From Eucommia ulmoides (taxonomy: Eukaryota > Streptophyta > Magnoliopsida > Garryales > Eucommiaceae), in NCBI GenBank assembly GCA_016647705.1, contig CM028326.1:18661401-18725400 (forward strand): DNA of 64,000 nt, written 5' to 3'. The notes below the pieces were generated by a model. That model was not told the origin of the DNA and made no database searches. It saw only the letters and a list, made by a program, of their open reading frames with translations. Every line of letters starts with the position of its first letter. Within the stretch, counting starts at the first letter, position 1. Shown piece by piece: positions 12,231 to 23,025 of this stretch. A program made the position numbers and the translations under genes.

Positions 12231-12706
12231 AATATAATACCCCATGTGGCCCACTAGCCTATAAACTTTTGAACCGAATACGAAAAATGCTTAATAGTAG
12301 CCCAAGTAGAACTTTATATATCAGTCAATCTTTTTAAATACTTTCGATGTGAAATATCACAATATTTTCAACTCAAGATGCAATGTTCTCATCACGTTGG
12401 CCCAGTTCATCTATTTGATTGGTGGTGTAGATGGCAGACCATAAGCGGACACATGGTATCTACCCTGGGATCTCTACTTCTCTCTGGAGCCTCTATCCGT
12501 CTATCAACAATACCTTGGTGTCATTACCAAATCAGGATTGGCTTTGATACCATTTATAAAACTCCATGTGGCCCACTGGAGTAGTAATTTATGGACTGAG
12601 TTCACATGGCAAAAAGTACTTAAGCCAAGCTATTAGAAGTAACCCGCATGGTGCTTTATATATCAGACAATTGTTTTAAATATTTATGATATGGGACCTC
12701 ACAACA
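12231..12706 (-). mobile_element. TRIM (terminal-repeat retrotransposon in miniature)
   Basis: Two direct repeats of about 130-150 bp (12231-12362 and 12553-12706) share CCATGTGGCCCACT, CTTTATATATCAG and the A/T block before a CACAA(CA) end. On the minus strand the right copy starts TGTTGTGAGGTCCC. It ends beside a primer site TGGTATCAAAGCC (complement of 12540-12552), which matches initiator tRNA-Met. The spacer of about 190 bp is non-coding. Tiny LTRs, a PBS and no ORF define a TRIM. The polypurine tract is not obvious. Confidence 0.68.
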
Positions 12707-13383
12707 AAAAATCTTATATATATTTTTAAAAGGTAATGAGTCATATCTACAAATATTTAAAGATATGTAGGTGTTTAGATAAATTGGTTATTCTTGATCC
12801 TTAAAGAATTCAGTTAAAATTGATAATGTGTACATGAACACAATTATTTAAATAATGGAATATATCTTTTTTGAAGATATATATTTCTACGTAAACTATG
12901 AGAGTTAAATTATTTTAAACAAATAAATAATACTACATCTTTTAGTATCCAAGAGTGAGTATCTTAGGAGAAAATTGAGCCTAGATGAATTAAGAAAAAT
13001 ATATAAAATAACCCCACATGATTTTTGGTTAAGGCAATAAATAAAGTTTGGGAATTATTTAATTTTTGTGTGAAGTGTAGCAAGTGCAAATATAACTACA
13101 TGTGTGAGTTGACACTGAGATGGTATCAAATAAATTCATGTATGATTTGACAATGTGATATCAAATAAATTGGAGGTCAATGAATATGACTATTTTTTTT
13201 TAACTACCTAGTCTATTTATATCATTATATTTTATGGTTGATATGCTATTACATGTAAATAAGTAAAATGGCTTTGGTATTTATTGAAAATTATTTTAAT
13301 GTGGAAATTATGCTAATAATCTATGTTGATATAGATAATGAGCTATTTATAAGGTATAAATTTGTGTATAATGATAAGTCATG

Positions 13384-13428
<45 letters not shown>

Positions 13429-13613
13429 GTTACTCTCAAATTACATTATCATAATTAACTATATAAAGTCAAAAGACAACATTTTGAATCCCTTGACAAA
13501 AGGTCAAATTTTGAGAAAAAGAGTTAACTAATCATTAAGGGGAGTAAGACTAAGTCAACAGTGAAATAGTCATCATAAAAGGCAACCTAATTCATTTGAT
13601 TGGAGATCCTAAG
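12707..13613. other. AT-rich spacer
   Basis: No gene seen. It contains an (AT)n microsatellite at about 13388-13426 and otherwise low-complexity AT-rich sequence. Confidence 0.5.
13388..13426. repeat. (AT)n microsatellite
   Basis: Continuous AT dinucleotides, about 19 units. Confidence 0.9.
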
Positions 13614-13692
13614 TGTTGAATAAGGTTAACATTATATGTGATTTCTACTTTCCCAATTTAGAAAGGATTATGTTGTAATTGGGGAGATGATT
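13614..13692 (+). repeat. 5' LTR of old copia, first part
   Basis: Starts TGTTGAAT and ends at the left TGATT target duplication of the solo LTR. It continues at 25732. Confidence 0.72.
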
Positions 13693-14634
13693 TGTCACAC
13701 CCCACCATGGACACCCGTCACCCGAGACTGGACGTGACGTCGACATGACGCTATCCGCCCAATCAACCAAATATATCGGCATATATATACGTACATGTAC
13801 GTGCTACTGTAAAATTATTTCCCAATAAAATACATATATCTCTATATCTGTTCTAAAAAATTTAGAAATATACCGGTCCCAAATATTTACAACCAAAACC
13901 ACCAAAAATACTTGAACCTTCCGCGGTTCACATCTGACCAGTTCACCTCCAAAATGACACTACCTCCGGACTCTACCTAGTGCCAGTAGTGGACCAACTC
14001 CTAACCGCGGTACCTGAAATCAAATATATTTTATCGGTGTACTGTCTTTATAGCAAAAAAAAAAAAAAAAACAAAAAAAATAAAATTTAATGGATCAAGT
14101 ACAATTGTTACGAACCAACTTTAAAAATATAATATTTTATAATTACATACCAGGTTGAAAATCCAGTCCCACTGTCACCAATGTAATAAGCTAATATATT
14201 TAAAACAAGCAAAAATGTTAAACACTACATTTCAAAATATAATAATATTACTGCATACTATGTTGAAAATCCAGTTCCACTACCACTAATGAAATAAAGA
14301 TATATAATTAACTCTCAGCTAAAATATTTTAAGTAACCTCCTCCAAATATTTTAAATAAACCACACCCAAGTATTTTAAATCCACTAATTGAAATATTTT
14401 AAATCCATCAATCCAAATATTTTAAACTAACTAGACCAAATATTTTAACGTATAGTAAAATACACCACACCTCCCCTCCTACTAGTCATAGGATCATTTT
14501 TACCTTACGATCGGGAGTTACGACGGTACCATTACTTGTACAACTGTGTTATCTAAAGTGACTACCAGTGTGAGGGCTATTTATTATCCCTAATGGTGGG
14601 GGTACCACCCGCAAGATTTGCACTCCTGACGGGT

Positions 14635-14921
14635 TAATCAAACCACCTGCCGGACTAATCCTCTGGACATGTCATAATAATCAACCACCTATAGGACTAC
14701 CCTCTTGACAGGTCATAATATTCAACCACTTGTAGGACTATCCTCTTGTCAGGTCATAATGTAATCAACCACCTGCAGGACTAATCCTCCTGACAGGTTA
14801 TAATATCATCAACCACTTGCAGGACATGTCCTCCTGACAGGTCATAATAATCAACCATCTGTAGGACTAACCCTCCTAACATGTCATAACCATCCCACAA
14901 GACATGCTCTCCTGACGGGAT
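14635..14921. repeat. Tandem array of ~45-bp units in the solo LTR
   Basis: Six to seven diverged units of the form (A)TCAACCACCTGYAGGACTA followed by a TCCTCCTGACAGGTCATAAT-like half. The two halves of a unit are partly complementary (CCTGYAGGA / TCCTCCTGACAGG), so each unit could fold. Confidence 0.8.
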
Positions 14922-15699
14922 CAAAATTATGGCATAGACGGATATTTTTTTTTTTTAAATTACTTTCCCCATTTTTAAAATCTAAATCACTTTTCACCTT
15001 TTAAAATCTACTTGATCCAAAAATCATTTTGCACCTTTAAAACCGACTTGATAAAAAAAACATTTTTTAGCTTTAACACCAACTCGATCCAAATACATCG
15101 CAAAATTATCCATTTTAAATAAATACATTTTTCACAATTTATATGTAAATAAAATTTGTAAATTTATATAGAAGACAGTACACTCACCTCGATTTTTGCA
15201 CTGCAAAACTATCACCGTCCAAACCTACTGGGACGTTAGCGCCTGCGTACCTAATAATGATATGGTCTAAATTAATATTTTATTTAAAACAACCCTAATA
15301 TGCAATGCATGGCTCTAATTGGCATGATTTCCCATTCCCCAAGTTTAATTATACAAAATTGTTATTTCGTTTGTTTCGCTACATTAATTTTTACTGTTCC
15401 AAAATTATTAACATTAATAGTTACAAAAATTAATATCACAATTGCGAAGATCTAATGCTAATAATTTTAATTTAACGAAAATAGTAATTGACTGAGATTT
15501 TACCTGTTTCCAAATTGCTTGTCGAGATATTGGATTTTTTTTTTTGATTTTTGATTTTTATTAGACTTTTTTTTTTTTCCTTTCTCCTTTCACTGTCTTA
15601 GGTTTTTGCGTCGCTGGATCCCCATCGCCGCAGTGACGGGTCTCACCGCCGCAACGAACGCCCTCCTTCTTCTGTTCTGGGTTCTGCTCTCGGTTCAGT

Positions 15700-15728
15700 T
15701 CTCTCTCTCTCTCTCTCTCTATCTCTCT
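15700..15728. repeat. (CT)n microsatellite
   Basis: CT dinucleotide run within the left part of the solo LTR. It is followed by a region rich in ACAC words to 16110. Confidence 0.85.
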
Positions 15729-16115
15729 CATATTTTTGTCTGGTTTCAGCCGCAACACCCTATACACTTACACAATTGGACGAAACAAAACAAAATACCC
15801 ATGACTAACCATGCCCATGCACCCACCGATTACTTCCACGCACCGCCGGACGAACTGGACAGAACACACACACACACACTGACGCTGGAGAAACAACGAT
15901 GCTCTCATACACACCATCGACGATGAACTTAACAAACACACACATCTGCATACACACATACACGACGCTGAACGACACACCCTCGAACAGACTAAACGAC
16001 AACTGATCATATACACCTATACCGATGACACTGAACAGCACGCCCACACTCTCCGAACGATGACGACGCCATACCTACAACGATCACACACACACACACG
16101 GTTGAACGACACATG

Positions 16116-18030
16116 TGTTGGTCCAGTAGAATACCCAAGAGGGGGGGTGAATTGGGTAATTAAAAAATATTATCAGAATATATTTGAATAAATCAAATAA
16201 TTAATTTTATTCCTAAATTAATTATTATCTTTATACCATAGCGGAATTAAAATAAATCTAAGTGCACACCCAAATAAAAAAAATAAACAAATTAAGAAAG
16301 CAGCACGGAGGTTGCACCCACTAAAATCAAGATTCTTTTAAATGTAGGAACCAAACCCGCACACCGATTCTTTTATAGGCTCAGAATCAACGTTTATAAT
16401 TTTCTTTTCCAAGGCTAAGGAATAACCTCTCTTTTTTTTACAGGCTAAAGAATAACCTAATTCTTTTTAACACTAAGGCTCAAGAATCAAAACCTCACCA
16501 AAACACTCCAAATATCATTTTACCCGGTAAGGATTAAACCGTTACAAAATCACTCAAAAATACAATTCTTATCCAGGAAGAATCACTACCTCAATCTCTT
16601 TACAGGAAGAGACTAAAACCTTGCTACCCTTAATTAAATTTCTCCAATAACATTTAATCCGTCACAACTTATCAATACAAAAATTGATAAGTAAATCTCA
16701 CTTGGAGCTTCTACCACCCCAGACAAATAAAAACTCAATTAATATCCCAACTAGTGATAGAAATACGTGAGATACAGAAATATGATTTTAACAAGAATAT
16801 ATTGCAGTTGATTATTAGAATCACTCTTAAAATATCCCACTGTATCGTAGAATGATAACTCTTATAAAAGCTCTCTTAAAATGATATAAACTAATTTTCT
16901 CTCTTAGAATAAATTTTTTCTCTTAGAATGATTAACCTTTCTTAGAAAATTCGCAGGTCTATATAAAGGCACATGTAATTAGCCTCCTAACGGCTAGTTT
17001 ACAAGTGTCATGGCAATGAAATACTCTTATAGACCCCTTATAATATAAGGACTTCATTTAGATTCAATTTCACTTAATAACAATTTTTAAAACTCTCAAT
17101 TAAATCCCTAAAGTATTTCTCAATCAAAATAAATAAGTGTAAAATCCATTTTAATTACCAAATTGAGAAACATTAATATTTAATGAATCATATTGAAATT
17201 ATTTAATTAGTGTATGAACATATCTTAAATATTAAGAATATCCCCGAAATCTGTTTCAAATCCTAACAAAAAATGGCTACTTTTGGATTTAAAATCGGAT
17301 CAAACAATATCCTGAAACAGCATATTCGGTCGATTGTCCAGTCTACTGCCCAACTCAACTTGCAGCCAAACCATTGCCGCAGCGGGCATAGGTCGACTGC
17401 CCGGTCGACTCATAGATTCAGAGAGTTTGTTATGCTTCCACTGGTTGACCGCTTGATCGACTCGCAGATTTAGAGAGTTCAGATGTTTTCACAGGTTGAC
17501 CGGTCGGTTGACTCTTCAATTCAGGATGTTTTATCTTCTTTGTCTGGTCGACTTTTCAGTCGACTGCTTCCTTCTGAATCACTTCTCTGATATCGTTTTT
17601 AACCTACTTTCTTTTACGATTTCGCCCCTTTATCCATTTTTATATTTAAATAAACTCCACTAATACTCTTATATTCTATTTTAGTCATCCAAAAATATTT
17701 ATTTTTAATTCACATAAGAGCAAATAAATATACTTAACAAAAATACACATAAAAGATAAGATTCATTTTGTGTCATATGTGTGTTCCTAAATGAGATATT
17801 AAGAGTTAATATTTACTTGAGTTGTTTTTCCTAATTTCTTTAAACTCTTAATATTTGTTCATTATCTTGATATCTTCATTAAGCATCCATTCCATTTGAC
17901 ATCTTCATTTAGCATCCATTCAATTTGATATCTTTATTACTGGAACTTTAAATCACTGAAATACTTGATCAAACATTAGTTCCACCAAAATATCAATACT
18001 TAATTGTTAATCAAAATCTTGGGATCAACA
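16116..18030 (-). repeat. 3' LTR of the SIRE-like element
   Basis: It is 1915 bp, shorter than its partner. It lacks a segment of about 190 bp (right-LTR positions about 23740-23935) between two copies of CAAGAATAT, and about 70 bp near 16306. A GTCGAC-type repeat block lies at about 17325-17565. Confidence 0.87.
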
Positions 18031-18044
18031 ATCTCTTCCTTTTT
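18031..18044 (-). other. Polypurine tract of the SIRE-like element
   Basis: On the minus strand AAAAAGGAAGAGAT, directly upstream of the 3' LTR start TGTTGATC. Confidence 0.78.
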
Positions 18045-18326
18045 GATGATGACAATTAACTTTGATATTTTCTTTAAAATAAAATATAACCACACTCCCC
18101 CTGAATCCGAGGACGAGTTATTTAACTTGTTAAAACGTCAAAATGAAGATTTCAATAATGCACAATTTAAAAATACTCTATAAAGCACAATTTTTAAATT
18201 TTTCCCTTTTTATTAAAATACAGTTTTAGAATACTTCCTCTAAATAAAACATCATTCATTTCTCCCCCTTTGTCATCTTTAAAAAAAAAAATTAGGTAGG
18301 AAAGGAGAAAACAACAAAATTGTAAC

Positions 18327-19091
18327 TCACTCTAGGCAAACATCATTATACCTAGCCATACCCAAACCGTGAATGATTTTCACAAACTGATCTTCCGCTA
18401 GTGGTTTGGTAAAAACATCAACAAGCTGGTCGGAGATATCAATATACTCAATAATAATATCCCTATTTTGAATGTGATCACGAATAAAGTGATGTCTAAT
18501 CTCTATGTGCTTAGTTCGTGAGTATTGTATATGATTCTTACTTAAACATATAGAACTTTTATTATCACAAAAGATCGGGACCTCTTCCATACAAACTCCA
18601 AAATCATTTAACTGTTGCTTAATATATAAAATTTGAGCACAATAGTTACTAGCTTCCATGTATTCAACCTCAGTAGTAGACAAGGCTATCGAATTCTATT
18701 TCTTACTTGACCAAGAAACCAAAGCATGTCCTAACAAATGACATGATCCGCTTGTGCTTTTTCGTTCAACTTTGCAACTGGCAAAGTCAGCGTCGGAGTA
18801 ACTTACCAATTTAAAATCACTCCCCCTAGGATACCATAATCCTAGGTCAGTCGTCCCCTTTAAATAACGAAAAATTCGCTTAACCGCAGTTAAGTGCGAT
18901 TCTTTAGGACAAGACTGAAATCTAGTATAAAGACAAACACTATACATATTATCAGGTTTACTAGCAGTTAAATACAATAAGCTACCAATCATACCTCGAT
19001 ACATCTTTTTATTAACGCTTTTGCCCGTATCGTCTTTTTCAATTTTTGTAGTCGTTGCCATGTGAATTTTGTACTCTTTAGCTCCTTCCAA
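18327..19091 (-). pseudogene. RT end and RNase H of the SIRE-like copia
   Basis: Two adjacent pieces, 18696-19091 and 18327-18683, read continuously apart from a break near 18690. They run from AVKRIFRYLKGTTDLGLWY through SDADFASCKVERKSTSG to the end of RNase H (DQLVDVFTKPLAEDQF). Acidic catalytic positions (SDADFA, TTEVEYMEA, CDNKSS) are visible. RNase H removes the RNA template after reverse transcription. A single lesion separates the pieces, making this the best-preserved domain of the element. Confidence 0.82.
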
Positions 19092-19118
19092 GCCATATTT
19101 CTTTAACAGCTCCTTGGT

Positions 19119-20600
19119 TTATTTAGCTTGGTTTATAAATATCCCTTCTTTGGTTTGCTTAATTTGCAATCCAAGAAAGAAATTCAGCTCTTCCATCATA
19201 CTCATTTCAAATTCAACCTGCATTATCTTAGCAATCTCTTGGTAAAGATCCTCATTAGTAGATCCAAAAATGATATCATCAACATATACTTGTACTAATA
19301 AGATATCAAAATTAGTTTGCTTTACAAATAGTGTTATATCACAAATACCCATTCGAAAATCATTTTCGATCAAATATCGGCTAAGTCCCTCATACCACGC
19401 TCTCAGAGCTTGTTTAAGCCCTTACAAAACCTTGCGAAGTTTAAATACATGATCAGAAAATTTGTCACTTTTAAATCCCGGGGGTTGTTCCACATAAACT
19501 TCTTCAGCTATAAATCCATTTAGAAATGCATTCTTTACATCCATTTGATATAGCTTAAAATTACGTGAACATGTAAAGACGAGTAATATTCTAATTGTTT
19601 ATAGTCTAGCAACATGAGCATAAGTTTTATCATAATCAATTCATTCCTCTTGATTATAGCCCTGTGCCACCACTAATTAATTTCTAATTATCATACTAGA
19701 TTCATCATTTTTGTTTCTAAATACCTATTTAGTACTAATAACTGGATGAAAATCCGGTCTCGAAACAAGACACCATATTTTGTTTCGTTCAAATTGAACT
19801 AATTCATCTTGCATTGCGAAAATTCAAGATTCATCAATTAGCGCCTCATTTAAATTTTTAGGCTCTATTTGAGTTAAGAAAGTAAGATTAATTATATCCC
19901 TAAGAGAAGATCGAGTACTTACACCTTTTTCGAAATTACCGATGATTTCTTTAATTAAATGCCCTGGTACTTTCTTTATAGCTCTTGGTAAAGTCATATC
20001 CTTTTCCTTAGGTTCCTCCTCTTGTTGAGACTCCTTTGGTGCATAATTACCTTAGTTTTGGTTATTTGAGATACCTGCATCATTATCATCCAAAACCTTT
20101 CTCGACAAGTATGGATCAGTTTCCTAAAAAACAACATTCATAGTTTTTTCTACTACTAAAGTACGTTTATTATAAACTCTATGAGCTTTACTATTAGTAG
20201 CATATCCATGAAAAATCCCATAATCAAATTTAGCATCAAATTTACTAAGATTATCCTTGTCATTCAAAATAAAACATTTGCATCCAAAGACTTTAAAATA
20301 TAAAATATTAGGAGTCTTACTATTCTAGATTTCATATGGGGTTTTGTTAAACCCTCTACGAATTAATACCCGGTTTATCACGTGACAAGCTGAACTTACT
20401 GCTTCGGCTTAGAAGTTGGTTGGTAAACAATTTGCACTTAGCATTGTTCTGGCCATCTCTTGAAGCGTTCTGTTCTTCCTTTCTACTATACCATTTTGTT
20501 GCGGTGATCTTGATGCAGAAAAGTTGTGAGCATAACCATGCTCATCACAGTAGCTTATCACTTCATTATTTTTAAATTTTCTTCATCTGTCACTACGAAT
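19119..20600 (-). pseudogene. Reverse transcriptase of the SIRE-like copia (broken)
   Basis: The best piece (19119-19373) keeps the catalytic motif in LVQVYVDDIIFGSTN and the following LNFFLGLQIKQ. The upstream part (19400-20600) still reads RT-like on the minus strand but is cut by stops and frame changes. RT copies the element RNA into cDNA. The YVDD box is intact although the domain is not. Confidence 0.78.
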
Positions 20601-20627
20601 GTTAATAATAGAACATTGTTTCTCATT

Positions 20628-21419
20628 TTAAATACGTTTACAAAATTTAGCAAGTACGGAAGCAACTTCACTTTTCTTAGCAAGAAAGTATACCCAGGCA
20701 AGTCTAGAATAGTCATTAACTATAACAAATGCATATAACTTACTACCAAAACTAGAAACAGAGTTAGACCCAAATAAATCAAGATGCAATAATTCAAGAC
20801 ATCTGGACATGGACGTGTGAATCTTTTTCTCAAATGATGATCTAACTTGCTTGCCTAATTGACATGCATCACATTTTTTATCCTTTACATATTTCAAATC
20901 AGGTGGGTCATGTACAAGACTCTTCTTAGATAAGTTAGAAATTAACTCCATACTAGTATGCCCAAGTCTTCTATGCCATAACCAACTATTCTTAGATAAA
21001 TCATTCAAACAAGATAAATTTTGGAAATTAAAATTATCAAAAGAGCAAGTATAAACATTCTCAAAACGTGATGCAACTAGCAAAATACTACTATCATAAT
21101 TATTCTTAATAATGTATCTATCATGATCAAATATAATATTATATCCCTTGTCACATAGTTGACTAATACTAAATAAATTATGTTTAAGTCCATCAATTAG
21201 TAACACATCTTTAATTATAGTAGTACCATTACCGATATTACTTATACCGATAACTTTACCATTTGCGTTGTCTCCGAAAGTCACATGACCTCCATCTTTA
21301 GGTGTCAAAGATGGAAATTTTCCTTTATCTCCCATCATGTGTCGAGAACAACTACTATCCAAGAACCATTTGTCCTTGCTTATTGATACTTTTAGAATAA
21401 CCTGTAAGGAGCGCCTCAA
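20628..21419 (-). pseudogene. Protease end and integrase of the SIRE-like copia (open 263-codon piece)
   Basis: It opens with the protease active-site region KWFLDSSCSRHM, where the usual D-S-G reads D-S-S. It continues through the GAG-pre-integrase zinc finger (WHRRLGHTSMELI...CDACQLGKQ, an HHCC pattern) and enters the integrase core (LLHLDLFG, VIVNDYSRLAWVYFL), which supplies the first catalytic Asp residues. The frame closes before the catalytic Glu. Integrase inserts the cDNA, so its truncation indicates a dead copy. The active-site Gly loss probably disables the protease too. Confidence 0.82.
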
Positions 21420-21442
21420 ATAGTTCCTAAATGGTACCCAGC

Positions 21443-22990
21443 CTACGTGGGTCCGATCTTGTTAGTCGGGACAATTTTTGTTCCTTTTAGAACCCAAACT
21501 TGTCTACAGTTAAATAGTTTTGCAAAACATCTACGAATAGTATGCCCCACAATGTTATATTTAAAACATCTAACAAGATCCTTAGTTTCGGAAAAGAATT
21601 TATGAAAGCGTTTTTGTTTAAATTTTTTTTGAAATCCAACACCGGCCTTATCAAAAACTCTACGTGAACTTCCCAAAAGCATTTTGAAATTGTTTTCACC
21701 GCCGGTAAATTTGAGAATAATTGATTGCAAATCCATCAATTTAGATTTTAACCTATTGTTTTCAAATTCATAATCCACCACTTGCTTGTTTAATGTGTTA
21801 ATTATACTTTGAAAGACATTTATTTTAAAACACTGATTTTTATGATCATGTGAGAGTTCTTGATAAATATCAAATAATTCATCAAAATTTAAAGGACAAG
21901 AACTTGAACAATCGGTTACCTTACCACCAGTGGCCATTAATGGAAATATGGACGTATCCTCACTATTTGATTCTTCCGAGCTACTTAAATCGGTATCATC
22001 CTAAGTAGCCTTTATCAATTTCTTCTTACTCTTCTTTGCTTTATTTTTTTTCTTTCTTCTTCTTCTCATTTTATTTATTCTTCTTCAATTCGGGGCAATC
22101 ATTTTGAAAATGACAGATTTTGCGACAGTTATAGCATTCCACTTTGGATATGTTGAGATTTATTTTTCCCTGGAATGTGTGCTGAGTCATTCTTCTAAAA
22201 TTATTTTTGAGAAGTGATATATTCTTCTCTTGCTCACTATCAAGGTTTTCATCATTACTGTTATCCACTTCTTCATTTTTTTGAACTTTTAGTGCCAAGG
22301 ATTTCCTCTTGCTATTTTTGGTATCATCCTTGTAGCCTTTGATCGCCGATTCATGAGTCATCAAATTACCAATTAGATCACCGATGCTGTATTTGCCAAG
22401 ATCCTTGGCATCCTCGATTGCCGTCACCTTTGACTTTCATATTTTCGTTAAGGACCTTAGGACCTTTCGTACTCTATCCTCCATGGAGTACGACTTTCCG
22501 AGTTGGTTTATACTGTTGCATATGTTGTTGAAGCAAGTGTACATCTCATGAATCGATTCATTCTTCTCCATCCTGAATAGCTCAAATTTTCTCATGAGTG
22601 CAGACGTTTGACTGCTTCACTTGATTTGTCCCTTTGTGGGTAACTTGTAGCTTATCCCACATCTCTTTTGCGGATTTACAACGTGAAACTCTCGAATACT
22701 AATTAGCATCTATAGAACAAAAGAGAATATTGATAGCTTGAGAATTAATAGAGAGTTTCTACTTATTGGAAGCAGTGAGTTGTTACTTCTTCTTCTCAAC
22801 TCCGTTTTCCATTGGAATAAATGGACCATTCTCGATTGTTAGCCACACGTCATAATTTGTAACCTGAAGAAAGATAATCATCATGTCTTTCCAAAACGAG
22901 TAACTTTCTCTTGGAAATAAGGATGGTCGGTGCATAGAGTGCCCCTCACTTAGTGTGCCTAATATGTGTGCATTGTGATCTTTGTTAGCA
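21443..22990 (-). pseudogene. gag of the SIRE-like copia (broken)
   Basis: The clearest piece (22071-22427) ends with a zinc knuckle CYNCRKICHFQNDC, a complete CX2CX4HX4C, which binds genomic RNA in the particle. The next open piece (21443-21937) is a charged, coiled-coil-like segment (INTLNKQVVDYEFENNRLKSK) with a second, decayed knuckle (RCFKYNIVGHTIRRCF). Upstream, 22428-22990 still reads as gag in several frames. Stops and frame changes separate the pieces, so no full Gag can be made. Confidence 0.72.
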
Positions 22991-23012
22991 AAATAAATTC
23001 GAGCTAAACCAG

Positions 23013-23024
23013 TCCTGATACCAA
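23013..23024 (-). other. PBS of the SIRE-like element
   Basis: On the minus strand TGGTATCAGGAC, beside the 5' LTR. It matches the initiator tRNA-Met primer site except near its 3' end. Confidence 0.82.
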
Positions 23025-23025
23025 T

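Noticed and set aside
14635..14921. Possible CRISPR-like array
   Set aside because: Units are contiguous and diverged with no unique spacers, and the context is a plant LTR.
15561..16047. Several Cys/Val- or His/Thr-rich open frames
   Set aside because: They arise from CA/GT and CT repeats in the solo LTR. No frame is favoured and no domain is seen.
18031..18326. Possible env-like gene after RNase H in the SIRE-like element
   Set aside because: Only about 300 bp lie between RNase H and the PPT, without an open frame.
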